From Panorpa germanica (lineage: Eukaryota > Arthropoda > Insecta > Mecoptera > Panorpidae), in assembly GCA_963678705.1 (NCBI GenBank), contig OY783204.1:14332759-14396758 (forward strand): a stretch of DNA of 64,000 bases, given 5' to 3'. A program made the translations under genes and the position numbers. A model generated the notes under the pieces. It saw only the letters and a list, made by a program, of their open reading frames with translations. It did no database searches and was not told the DNA's origin. Positions 21,781 through 33,656 of the stretch are shown here, piece after piece (the stretch's first letter is position 1; each line of letters begins with the position of its first letter).

Positions 21781-23366
21781 ATAACCTCAAATTTGTAACT
21801 TTGATGTTTGATATAAGACATTAATAAGTGCGATAGACAAAAAAAGTGATAATAATTAGGTTAGTGTTAGTGCTAAAACATCAAGTGGTTTAAAATTCAA
21901 GAAATCTGTAGAGATATATAACGAAGACCTCATATAAACACTACAAATATACGGAAGACAAAAGGTTGCCGCCCACTATCAAGTAAGTCGAATAACATTA
22001 ACTATAAATAATATTAAAACACAAGAATTACTTTATATAAATGCGTGTTTTAAATAATAATGAGAGTGTATTAATTGTTATAAGTGATTAAGTGAACAAT
22101 ATATGCGGTTTTCTTGGAAATAGTGATTGATCGTTCATGAACATTCAATGGTAACAAACAAATGGTAAGTAAGTAGGCATAAGTACAAGTATGTATATGA
22201 GATATTTATAGAAATTCAGTGTGCCTTTGTTGATGTCCGGTGGCCAAGTGACCTTCAAAGAATTAGACCGGCAAAAACCTATAGGTACGTCTACTGCGCT
22301 ATGGAGAACTATTTTCATTGTCGAACATTATTTTACAAACCGATTACCGTTCCATGAAAAGGCAACTATCTAAAGGTTGTCCTCAGCGATCTGTAATAGG
22401 GCCTGAGCTCTGGAACATGGTATTCGACGAGAACTGTGTTTCTCACACGAAAGGTTGTGTAGACATATGTTTTGCCAACGATAATGTGATCCTTATCGGT
22501 GCAAATAGTACAGAAACCCTAGAAAGCCGTTCTCGACCTGCTATATATAAAATCTGTAGTTTCTTGAAGCTACAAAGCTACGAAACAAATACAGTAACAA
22601 CGAATGATAAACTTGTAACACACCTTGCGCGTGTCACAAGGACGGAATGAAGCTTAAACTCGGCAACTATGCCGACACTATACAAGGGGGCATTTATGCT
22701 AATAGTTGTGTATTGTGCTTCGGCATGGTATCACAGGATCAATCTTTCAGATCTTCCATGCAAAGAACTATGTTATTGACGATAACGCGTTTTTGCAGAA
22801 CTGTATCTACAGAAGTGGTGCAAGTGATATTGGGGACAACTCCTTTAGATTTAAAAATCACTCATGCACTTACTCAAGTACAAATTACGCTAGAACTGAA
22901 AAAATCAAATTTAAATGATTTAAAATTAATGCGACAAATTTCGAGAATTTAAAGTTAATGCGGCTGTAGGATAAAAGTCTGGAGACGATACCAAATATAT
23001 TGCCAAAGAGATGAATGCATATATGCATAAGCTCTGGCAAGACAGATAGGACTTAATACAGAAAGGAATACCTACGTATTGGTTTACAACGACGTTAATA
23101 TTGCTTTGCAACACAAGTGGTTCCTATCTACTATGTGTGTGATCGGCTCCTGCTACTTTAGGTGAAAAAAGTGATTAAAAGTGAGAAATTAATTATGGAA
23201 AAAAATTAAATAAATTATATGAATACCTTTTAAAACGAAAAGTATTTAAGTTTGTTTAAAATTTGTGTTAATTTACCCTAAACAAAGTGTTTTAACAAAA
23301 GTTTGACAGTTGGAAACCAGTGTTAAAAACGAATTTTTCATTACGCGTAAACGCGGTCTTATAAAC
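21781..23366 (+). repeat. Satellite unit 15 (type B, 1586 bp)
   Basis: Type B with private changes ATATAACGAAG, AATTACTTTATA and TTGTTTAAAATTTG in the tail. The closing element is CGTAAACGCG. Confidence 0.95.
22220..23165 (+). pseudogene. R1-type LINE RT relic, unit 15
   Basis: Type B relic with Met-to-Ile in SVMGP (GTAATAGGG), GGTATCACAGG, CGCGTTTTTGC and Ile-to-Thr in GTIPLDL. Confidence 0.8.
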
Positions 23367-24952
23367 ATAACCTCAACTTTGTAACTTTGATGTTTGATAT
23401 AAGACATTAATAAGTGCGATAGACAAAAAAGGTAATAATAATTAGGTTAGTGTTAGTGCTAAAACATCAAGTGGTTTAAAATTCAAGAAATCTGTAGAGA
23501 TATATAAGGAAGACTTCATATAAACACTACAAATATACGGAAGACAAAAGGTTGCCGCCCACTATCAAGTAAGTCGAATAACATTAACTATAAATAATAT
23601 TAAAACACAAGAATTAGTTTATATAAATGCGTGTTTAAAATAATAATGAGAGTGTATTAATTGTTATAAGTGATTAAGTGAACAATATATGCGGTTTTCT
23701 TGGAAATAGTGATTGATCGTTCATGAACATTTAATGGTAACAAACAAATGGTAAGTAAGTATACATAAGTACAAGTATGTATATAAGATATTTATAAAAA
23801 TTCAGTGTGCCTTTGTTGATGTCCGGTGGCCAAGTGACCTTCAAAGAATTAGACCGGCAAAAACCTATAGGTACGTCTACTGCGCTATGGAGAACTATTT
23901 TCATTGTCGAACATTATTTTACAAACCGATTATTGTTCCATGAAAAGGCAACTATCCAAAGGTTGTCCTCAGCGATCTGTAATGGGGCCTGAGCTCTGGA
24001 ACATGGTATTCGACGAGAACTGTGTTTCTCACTCGAAAGGTTGTGTAGACATATGTTTTGCCAACGATAATGTGATCCTTATCGGTGCAAATAGTACAGA
24101 AACCCTAGAAAGCCGTTCTTGACCTGCTATATATAAAATCTGTAGTTTCTTGAAGCTACAAAGCTACGAAACAAATACAGTAACAACGAATGATAAACTT
24201 GTAACACACCTTGCGCGTGTCACAAGGACGGAATGAAGCTTAAACTCGGCAAATATGCCGACACTATACAAGGGGGCATTTATGCTAATAGTTGTGTATT
24301 GTGCTTCGGCATGGTATTACAGGATCAATCTTCCAGATCTTCCATGCAAAGAACTATGTTATTGACGATGACGCGTTGTTGCAGAACTGTATCTACAGAA
24401 GTGGTGCAAGTGATATTGGGGACAATTCCTTTAGATTTAAAAATCACTCATGCACTTACTCAAGTACAAATTACGCTAGAACTGAAAAAATCAAATTTTG
24501 ATGATTTAAAATTAATGCGACAAATTTCGAGGATTTAAAGGTAATGCGGCTGTAGGATAAAAGTCTGAAGACGATACCAAATATATTGCCAAAGAGATGA
24601 ATGCATATATGCATAAGCTCTGGCAAGACAGATGGGACATAATACAAAAAGGAAGACCTACGTTTTGGTTTACAAGGACGTTAATATTGCTTTGCAACAC
24701 AAGTGGTTTCTATCTACTATGTGTGTGATCGGCTCCTACTACGTTAGGTGAAAAAAGTGATTAAAAGTGAGAAATTAATTATGAAAAAAAATTAAATAAA
24801 TTATATGAATACTTTTTCAAACGAAAAGTATTTAAGTTTGTTTTAAATTTGTGTTAATTTACCCTAAACAAAGTGTTTTTACAAAAGTTTGACAGTTGGA
24901 AACCAGTGTTAAAAACGAATTTTTCATTACGCGTACACGCGGTCTTATAAAC
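23367..24952 (+). repeat. Satellite unit 16 (type D, 1586 bp)
   Basis: Type D with private GTAAGTATACATAAG and ACTACGTTAGG. The back half pairs with unit 10 at 9344 bp (both have GTCTGAAGACG). Confidence 0.95.
23806..24751 (+). pseudogene. R1-type LINE RT relic, unit 16
   Basis: Type D relic with TGA at 24120-24122. The terminal CYFR becomes CYVR (TACGTTAGG). Confidence 0.8.
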
Positions 24953-26452
24953 ATAACCTCAAATTTGTAACTTTGATGTTTGATATAAGACATTAATAAG
25001 TGCGATAGACAAAAAAAGTGATAATAATTAGGTTAGTGTTAGTGCTAAAACATCAAGTGGTTTAAAATTCAAGAAATCTGTAGAGATATATAAGGAAGAC
25101 CTCATATAAACACTACAAATAAACGGAAGACAAAAGGTTGCCGCCCACTATCAAGTAAGTCGAATAACATTAACTATAAATAATATTAAAACACAAGAAT
25201 TAGTTTATATAAATGCGTGTTTTAAATAATAATGAGAGTGTATTAATTGTTATAAGTGATTAAGTGAACAATATAAGCGGTTTTCTTGGAAATAGTGATT
25301 GATCGTTCATAAACATTCAATGGTAACAAACAAATGGTAAGTAAGTAGGCATAAGTACAAGTATGTATATGAGATATTTATAGAAATTCAGTGTGTCTTT
25401 GTTGATGTCCGGTGGCCAAGTGACCTTCAAAGAATTAGACCGGCAAAAACCTATAGGTACGTCTACTGCGCTATGGAGAACTATTTTCATTGTCGAACAT
25501 TATTTTACAAACCGATTACCGTTCCATGAAAAGGCAACTATTTAAAGGTTGTCCTCAGCGATCTGGAATGGGGCCTGAGCTCTGGAACATGGTATTCGAC
25601 GAGAACTGTGTTTTTCACTCGAAAGGTTGTGTAGACATATGTTTTGCCAACAATAATGTGATAAAGCTACGAAACAAATACAGTAACAACGAATGATAAA
25701 CTTGTAACACACCTTGCGCGTGTCACAAGGACGGAATGAAGCTTAAACTCGGCAACTATGCCGACACTATACAAGGGGGCATTTATGCTAATAGTTGTGT
25801 ATTGTGCTTCGGCATGGTATTATTGGATCAATCTTCCAGATCTTCCATGCAAAGAACTATGTTATTGACGATGACGCGTTGTTGCAGAACTGTATCTACA
25901 GAAGTGGTGCAAGTGATATTGGGGACAATTCCTTTAGATTTAAAAATCACTCATGCACTTACTCAAGTACAAATTACGCTAGAACTGAAAAAATCAAATT
26001 TTGATGATTTAAAATTAATGCGACAAATTTCGAGGATTTAAAGTTAATGCGGCTGTAGGACAAAAGTCTGGAGACGATACCAAATATATTGCCAAAGAGA
26101 TGAATGCATATATGCATAAGCTCTGGCAAGACAAATGGGACTTAATACAAAAAGGAAGACCTACGTATTGGTTTACAAGGACGTTAATATTGCTTTGCAA
26201 CACAAGTGGTTCCTATCTACTATGTGTGTGATCGGCTCCTGCTACTTTAGGTAAAAAAAGTGATTAAAAGTGAGAAATTAATTATGGAAAAAAATTAAAT
26301 AAATTTTAATACTTTTTCAAACGAAAAGTATTTAAGTTTGTTTTAAATTTGTGTTAATTTACCCTAAACAAAGTGTTTTTACAAAAGTTTGACAGTTGGA
26401 AACCAGTGTTAAAAACGAATTTTTCATTACGCGTACACGCGGTCCTATAAAC
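24953..26452 (+). repeat. Satellite unit 17 (type S, 1500 bp)
   Basis: Partner of unit 11 at 9344 bp, with the same 83-bp deletion, AATAAACGG, AATATAAGCGG and short tail. It adds private RT substitutions and TTAGGTAAAAAAAG. Confidence 0.95.
25392..26254 (+). pseudogene. R1-type LINE RT relic, unit 17 (motif C fully lost)
   Basis: 83-bp deletion. Motif C reads FANN (CCAACAATAATG), so both catalytic aspartates are gone here, not only the first. Also Ser-to-Phe before GCPQ, Val-to-Gly after it, and the terminal TGA is TAA. Confidence 0.8.
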
Positions 26453-28038
26453 ATAACCTCAAATTTGTAACTTTGATGTTTGATATAAGACATTAATAAG
26501 TGCGATGGACAAAAAAAGTGATAATAATTAGGTTAGTGTTAGTGCTAAAACATCAAGTGGTTTAAAATTCAAGAAATCTGTAGAGATATATAAGGAAGAC
26601 CTCATATAAACACTACAAATATACGGAAGACAAAAGGTTGCCGCCCACTATCAAGTAAGTCGAATAACATTAACTATAAATAATATTAAAACACAAGAAT
26701 TAGTTTATATAAATGCGTGTTTAAAATAATAATGAGAGTGTATTAATTGTTATAAGTGATTAAGTGAACAATATAAACGGTTTTCTTGGAAATAGTGATT
26801 GATCGTTCATGAACATTTAATGGTAACAAACAAATGGTAAGTAAGTAGGCATAAGTACAAGTATGTATATGAGATATTTATAGAAATTCAGTGTGCCTTT
26901 GTTGATGTCCGGTGGCCAAGTGACCTTCAAAGAATTAGACCGGCAAAAACCTATAGGTACGTCTACTGCGCTATGGAGAACTATTTTCATTGTCAAACAT
27001 TATTTTACAAACCAATTACCGTTCCATGAAATGGCAACTATCTAAAGGTTGTCCTCAGCGATCTGTAATGGGGCCTGAGCTCTGGAACATGGTATTCGAC
27101 GAGAACTGTGTTTCTCACTCGAAAGGTTGTGTAGACATATGTTTTGCCAACGATAATGTGATCCTTATCGGTGCAAATAGTACAGAAACCCTAGAAAGCC
27201 GTTCTCGACCTGCTATATATAAAATCTGTAGTTTCTTGAAGCTACAAAGCTACGAAACAAATACAGTAACAACGAATGATAAACTTGTAACACACCTTGC
27301 GCGTGTCACAAGGACGGAATGAAGCTTAAACTCGGCAACTATGCCGACACTATACAAGGGGGCATTTATGCTAATAGTTGTGTATTGTGCTTCGGCATGG
27401 TATTACAGGATCAATCTTCCAGATCTTCCATGCAAAGAACTATGTTATTGACGATGACGCGTTGTTGCAGAACTGTATCTACAGAAGTGGTGCAAGTGAT
27501 ATTGGGGACAATTCCTTTAGATTTAAAAATCACTCATGCACTTACTCAAGTACAAATTACGCTAGAACTGAAAAAATCAAATTTAAATGATTTAAAATTA
27601 TTGCGACAAATTTCGAGAATTTAAAGTTAATGCGGCTGTAGGATAAAAGTCTGGAGACGATACCAAATACATTGCCAAAGAGATGAATGCATATATGCAT
27701 AAGCTCTGGCAAGACAGATGGGACTTATTACAGAAAGGAAGACCTACGTATTGGTTAACAAGGACGTTAATATTGCTTTGCAACACAAGTGGTTCCTATC
27801 TACTATGTGTGTGATCGACTTCTGCTACTATAGGTGAAATAAGTGATTAAAAGTGAGAAATTAATTATGGAAAAAAATTAAATAAATTATATGAATACTT
27901 TTTCAAACGAAAAGTATTTAAGTTTGTTTTAAATTTGTGTTAATTTACCCTAAACAAAGTGTTTTTACAAAAGTTTGACAGTTGGAAACCTGTGTTAAAA
28001 ACGAATTTTTCATTACGCGTACACGCGGTCTTATAAAC
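26453..28038 (+). repeat. Satellite unit 18 (1586 bp)
   Basis: The front matches unit 12, and the middle has AATATAAACGG. From about 27818 the tail carries GATCGACTTCTGC, CTATAGGTGAAATAAG and GAAACCTGTG, which recur only at the end of unit 21. The 4353-bp duplication therefore starts inside this unit. Confidence 0.94.
26892..27837 (+). pseudogene. R1-type LINE RT relic, unit 18
   Basis: Arg-to-Trp before GCPQ (GAAATGGCAAC), as in unit 28, and Glu-to-Lys in an overlapping frame (GTCAAACATT). The post-RT block has TTATTGCGAC. Confidence 0.8.
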
Positions 28039-29303
28039 ATAACCTCAAATTTGTAATTTTGATGTTTGATAGAAGACATTAATAAATGCGATAGACAAAA
28101 AAAGTGATAATAATTAAGTTAGTGTTAGTGCTAAAACATCAAGTGGTTTAAAATTCAAGAAATCTGTAGAGCTATATAAGGAAGACCTCATATAAACACT
28201 ACAAATATACGGAAGACAAAAGGTTGCCGCCCACTATCAAGTGAGTCGATTAACATTAACTATAAATAATAATAAAACATAAGAATTAGTTTATATAAAT
28301 GCGTGTTTTAAATAATAAAGAGAGTGTAATAATTGGTATAAGTGAATAAGTGAACAATAGATGCGGTTTTCTTGGAAATAGTGATTGATCGTTCATGAAC
28401 ATTCAATGGTAACAAACAAATGGTAAGTAAGTAGGCATAAGTACAAGTATGTACAGAACAACTAGAAAGCCGTTCTCGATCAGCTATAGATAAAATCTGT
28501 AGTTTCTTGAAGCTACAAAGCTACGAAACAAATACGGTAACAACGAATGATAAACTTGTAACACACCTTGCGCGTGTCACAAGGACGAAATAAAGCTTAA
28601 TCTCGGCAACTATGCCGACACTATACAAAAGGGCATATATGCCAATGGTTGTGTATTGTGCTTCGGCATGGTATTACAGGATCAATCTTTCAGATCTTCT
28701 ATGCAAAGAACTATGTTATTAACGATGACGCGTTGTTGCAGAACTGTATCTACAAAAGTGGTGCAGGTGATATTGGGGACAATTCCTTTAGATTTAAAAA
28801 TCACTCATGCATTTACTCAAGTACAAATTGCGCTAGAACTGAAAAAATCAAATTTTGATAATTTAAAATAAATGCGACAAATTTCGAGGATTTAAAGTTA
28901 TTGTAGTATAAAAGTCTGAAGACGATACCAAATATATTGCCAAAGAGATGAATGCATATATGCATAAGCTCTGGCAAGACAAATGGGACTTAATACAAAG
29001 AGGAAGACCTACGTATTGGTTTACAAGGACGTTAATATTGCTTTGCAACACAAGTGGTTCCTATCTACTATGTGTGTGATCGGCTCCTGCTACTTTAGGT
29101 GAAAAAAGTGATTAAAAGTGAGAAATTAATTATGGAAAAAAATTAAATAAATTATATGAATACTTTTTCAAACGAAAAGTATTTAAGTTTGTTTTAAATT
29201 TGTGTTAATTTACCCTAAACAAAGTGTTTTTACAAAAGTTTGACAGTTGGAAACCAGTGTTAAAAACGAATTTTTCATTACGCGTACACGCGGTCTTATA
29301 AAC
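28039..29303 (+). repeat. Satellite unit 19 (truncated type T, 1265 bp)
   Basis: Missing 315 bp that span the end of the leader and the RT core; the junction reads GTATGTACAGAAC. It also has many scattered substitutions (AATAATAATAAAACAT, AATAAAGAG, GTTATTGTAGTATAAAAG), making it the most diverged unit together with unit 22. Confidence 0.95.
28454..29102 (+). pseudogene. R1-type LINE post-RT remnant, unit 19
   Basis: The 315-bp deletion removes motif A, the GCPQ block and motif C. What remains starts just before LESRS and keeps the post-RT block with STKVVQV and GTIPLDLKITHAFTQ. ATG-to-ATA removes the usual opening of the KLNLGNYADT frame. Confidence 0.8.
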
Positions 29304-29742
29304 ATAACCTCAAATTTGTAACTTTGATGATTAATATAAGACATTAATAAGTGCGATAGACAAAAAAAGTGATAATAATTAGATTAGTGTTAGTGCTAAA
29401 ACATCAAGTGGTTTAAAATTCAAGAAATCTGTAGAGATATATAAGGAAGACCTCATATAAACACTACAAATATACGGAAGACAAAAGGTTGCCGCCCACT
29501 ATCAAGTAAGTCGAATAACATTAACTATAAATAATATTAAAACACAAGAATTAGTTTATATAAATGCGTGTTTTAAATAATAATGAGAGTGTATTAATTG
29601 TTATAAGTGATTAAGTGAACAATATATGCGGTTTTCTTGGAAATAGTGATTAATCGTTCATGAACATTCAATGGTAACAAACAAATGGTAAGTAAGTAGG
29701 CATAAGTACAAGTATGTATATGAGATATTTATAGAAATTCAG

Positions 29743-30604
29743 TGTGCCTTTGTTGATGTCCGGTGGCCAAGTGACCTTCAAAGAATTAGACCGGCAAAAA
29801 CCTATAGGTACGTCTACTGCGCTATGGAGAACTATTTTCATTGTCGAACATTATTTTACAAACCGATTACAGTTCCATGAAAAGGCAACTATCTAAAGGT
29901 TGTCCTCAGCGATCTGTAATAGGCCTGAGCTCTGGAACATGGTATTCGACGAGAACTGTGTTTCTCACTCGAAAGGTTGTGTAGACATATGTTTTGCCAA
30001 CGATAATGTGATAAAGCTACGAAACAAATACAGTAACAACGAATGATAAACTTGTAACACACCTTGCGCGTGTCACAAGGACGGAATGAAGCTTAAACTC
30101 GGCAACTATGCCGACACTATACAAGGGGGCATTTATGCTAATAGTTGTGTATTGTGCTTCGGCATGGTATTACAGGATCAATCTTCCAGATCTTCCATGC
30201 AAAGAACTATGTTATTGACGATGACGCGTTGTTGCAGAACTGTATCTACAGAAGTGGTGCAAGTGATATTGGGGACAATTCCTTTAGATTTAAAAATCAC
30301 TTATGCACTTACTCAAGTACAAATTACGCTAGAACTAAAAAAATCAAATTTTGATGATTTAAAATTAATGCGACAAATTTCGAGGATTTAAAGTTAATGC
30401 GGCTGTAGGACAAAAGTCTGGAGACGATACCAAATATATTGCCAAAGAGATGAATGCATATATGCATAAGCTCTGGCAAGACAAATGGGACTTAATACAA
30501 AAAGGAAGACCTACGTATTGGTTTACAAGGACGTTAATATTGCTTTGCAACACAAGTGGTTCCTATCTACTATGTGTGTGATCGGCTCCTGCTACTTTAG
30601 GTGA
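29743..30604 (+). pseudogene. R1-type LINE RT relic, unit 20
   Basis: 83-bp deletion plus a one-base deletion in the GPELW stretch (GTAATAGGCCTG), so the GCPQ and FAND segments are out of frame with each other. Confidence 0.8.
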
Positions 30605-30660
30605 AAAAAGTGATTAAAAGTGAGAAATTAATTATGGAAAAAAATTAAATAAATTATATG

Positions 30661-30685
30661 AATACTTTTTCAAATAAAAAGTATT
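30661..30685. other. Tail hairpin with 10-bp stem (unit 20)
   Basis: AATACTTTTT and AAAAAGTATT around CAAAT. The CG-to-TA change in the loop side extends the stem; unit 23 has the same form. Confidence 0.75.
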
Positions 30686-30805
30686 TAAGTTTGTTTTAAA
30701 TTTGTGTTAATTTACCCTAAACAAAGTGTTTTTATAAAAGTTTGACAGTTGGAAACCAGTGTTAAAAACGAATTTTTCATTACGCGTACACGCGGTCTTA
30801 TAAAC

Positions 30806-32391
30806 ATAACCTCAAATTTGTAACTTTGATGTTTGATATAAGACATTAATAAGTGCGATAGACAAAAAAAGTGATAATAATTAGGTTAGTGTTAGTGCTA
30901 AAACATCAAGTGGTTTAAAATTCAAGAAATCTGTAGAGATATATAAGGAAGACCTCATATTAACACTACAAATATACGGAAGACAATAGGTTGCCGCCCA
31001 CTATCAAGTAAGTCAAATAACATTAACTATAAATAATATTAAAACACAAGAATTAGTTTATATAAATGCGTGTTTTAAATAATAATGAGAGTGTATTAAT
31101 TGTTATAAGTGATTAAGTGAACAATATATGCGGTTTTCTTGGAAATAGTGATTGATCGTTCATGAACATTCAATGGTAACAAACAAATGGTAAGTAAGTA
31201 GGCATAAGTACAAGTATGTATATGAGATATTTATAGAAATTCAGTTTGCCTTTGTTGATGTCCGGTGGCCAAGTGACCTTCAAAGAATTAGACCGGCAAA
31301 AACCTATAGGTACGTCTACTGCGCTATGGAGAACTATTTTTATTGTTGAACATTATTTTACAAACCGATTACCGTTCTATGAAAAGGCAACTATCTAAAG
31401 GTTGTCCTCAGCGATTTGTAATGGGGCCTGAGCTCTGGAACATGGTATTCGACGGGAACTGTGTTTCTCACTCGAAAGGTTGTGTAGACATATGTTTTGC
31501 TAACGATAATGTGATCCTTATCGGTGCAAATAGTACAGAAACCCTAGAAAGCCGTTCTCGACCTGCTATATATAAAATCTGTAGTTTCTTGAAGCTACAA
31601 AGCTACGAAACAAATACAGTAACAACGAATGATAAACTTGTAACACACCTTGCGCGTGTCACAAGGACGGAATGAAGCTTAAACTCGGCAACTATGCCGA
31701 CACTATACAAGGGGGCATTTATGCTAATAGTTGTGTATTGTGCTTCGGCATGGTATTACAGGATCAATCTTCCAGATCTTCCATGCAAAGAACTATGTTA
31801 TTGACGATGACGCGTTGTTGCAGAACTGTATCTACAGAAGTGTTGCAAGTGATATTGGGGACAATTCCTTTAGATTTAAAAATCACTCATGCACTTACTC
31901 AAGTACAAATTACGCTAGAACTGAAAAAATCAAATTTTGATTATTTAAAATTAATGCGACAAATTTCGAGGATTTAAAGTTAATGCGGCTGTAGGATAAA
32001 AGTCTGGAGACGATACCAAATATATTGCCAAAGAGATGAATGCATATATGCATAAGCTCTGGCAAGACAAATGGGACTTAATACAAAAAGGAAGACCTAC
32101 GTATTGGTTTACAAGGACGTTAATATTGCTTTGCAACACAAGTGGTTCCTATCTACTATGTGTGTGATCGACTTCTGCTACTATAGGTGAAATAAGTGAT
32201 TAAAAGTGAGAAATTAATTATGGAAAAAAATTAAACAAATTATATGAATACTTTTTCAAACGAAAAGTATTTAAGTTTGTTTTAAATTTGTGTTAATTTA
32301 CCCTAAACAAAGTGTTTTTACAAAAGTTTGACAGTTGGAAACCTGTGTTAAAAACGAATTTTTCATTACGCGTACACGCGGTCTTATAAAC
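30806..32391 (+). repeat. Satellite unit 21 (1586 bp)
   Basis: Full-length unit marked by CATATTAACAC, AGACAATAGG and TCAGTTTGCC. The tail carries the same GATCGACTTCTGC variants as unit 18. Confidence 0.95.
31245..32190 (+). pseudogene. R1-type LINE RT relic, unit 21
   Basis: 110-codon GCPQ/FAND frame is open, with Ser-to-Phe (GCGATTTGTAATG) and Glu-to-Gly (TCGACGGGAAC). Motif A region begins Phe instead of Cys. Confidence 0.8.
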
Positions 32392-33656
32392 ATAACCTCA
32401 AATTTGTAATTTTGATGTTTGATAGAAGACATTAATAAATGCGATAGACAAAAAAAGTGATAATAATTAAGTTAGTGTTAGTGCTAAAACATCAAGTGGT
32501 TTAAAATTCAAGAAATCTGTAGAGCTATATAAGGAAGACCTCATATAAACACTACAAATATACGGAAGACAAAAGGTTGCCGCCCACTATCAAGTGAGTC
32601 GATTAACATTAACTATAAATAATAATAAAACATAAGAATTAGTTTATATAAATGCGTGTTTTAAATAATAAAGAGAGTGTAATAATTGTTATAAGTGAAT
32701 AAGTGAACAATAGATGCGGTTTTCTTGGAAATAGTGATTGATCGTTCATGAACATTCAATGGTAACAAACAAATGGTAAGTAAGTAGGCATAAGTACAAG
32801 TATGTACAGAACAACTAGAAAGCCGTTCTCGATCAGCTATAGATAAAATCTGTAGTTTCTTGAAGCTACAAAGCTACGAAACAAATACGGTAACAACGAA
32901 TGATAAACTTGTAACACACCTTGCGCGTGTCACAAGGACGAAATAAAGCTTAATCTCGGCAACTATGCCGACACTATACAAAAGGGCATATATGCCAATG
33001 GTTGTGTATTGTGCTTCGGCATGGTATTACAGGATCAATCTTTCAGATCTTCTATGCAAAGAACTATGTTATTAACGATGACGCGTTGTTGCAGAACTGT
33101 ATCTACAAAAGTGGTGCAGGTGATATTGGGGACAATTCCTTTAGATTTAAAAATCACTCATGCATTTACTCAAGTACAAATTGCGCTAGAACTGAAAAAA
33201 TCAAATTTTGATAATTTAAAATAAATGCGACAAATTTCGAGGATTTAAAGTTATTGTAGTATAAAAGTCTGAAGACGATACCAAATATATTGCCAAAGAG
33301 ATGAATGCATATATGCATAAGCTCTGGCAAGACAAATGGGACTTAATACAAAGAGGAAGACCTACGTATTGGTTTACAAGGACGTTAATATTGCTTTGCA
33401 ACACAAGTGGTTCCTATCTACTATGTGTGTGATCGGCTCCTGCTACTTTAGGTGAAAAAAGTGATTAAAAGTGAGAAATTAATTATGGAAAAAAATTAAA
33501 TAAATTATATGAATACTTTTTCAAACGAAAAGTATTTAAGTTTGTTTTAAATTTGTGTTAATTTACCCTAAACAAAGTGTTTTTACAAAAGTTTGACAGT
33601 TGGAAACCAGTGTTAAAAACGAATTTTTCATTACGCGTACACGCGGTCTTATAAAC
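32392..33656 (+). repeat. Satellite unit 22 (truncated type T, 1265 bp)
   Basis: Copy of unit 19 at 4353 bp with the same 315-bp deletion and substitutions. I saw one leader difference (AATTGTTATAAG against AATTGGTATAAG). Confidence 0.95.
32807..33455 (+). pseudogene. R1-type LINE post-RT remnant, unit 22
   Basis: Same breakpoint and same substitutions as unit 19; no RT core. Confidence 0.8.

Larger units (their letters stand above)
23904..26714 (+). repeat. Higher-order repeat, period 9344 bp, copy 2
   Basis: Back of unit 16, unit 17 and the start of unit 18, parallel to units 10-12. Scattered private substitutions show it is not a recent duplication. Edges are approximate. Confidence 0.75.
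29304..30805 (+). repeat. Satellite unit 20 (type S, 1502 bp)
   Basis: Has the 83-bp deletion plus one base lost in GTAATAGGCCTG. Marked by TTTGATGATTAATA near the start, AGATTAGTG and GATTAATCG. The tail hairpin has a perfect 10-bp stem (CAAATAAAAAG). Confidence 0.95.
27818..32170 (+). repeat. Higher-order repeat, period 4353 bp, copy 1
   Basis: Tail of unit 18 plus units 19, 20 and most of 21. The start is fixed by the GATCGACTTCTGC tail variant. Only a handful of differences from copy 2 were found by eye, so this is one of the youngest duplications here. Confidence 0.88.
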
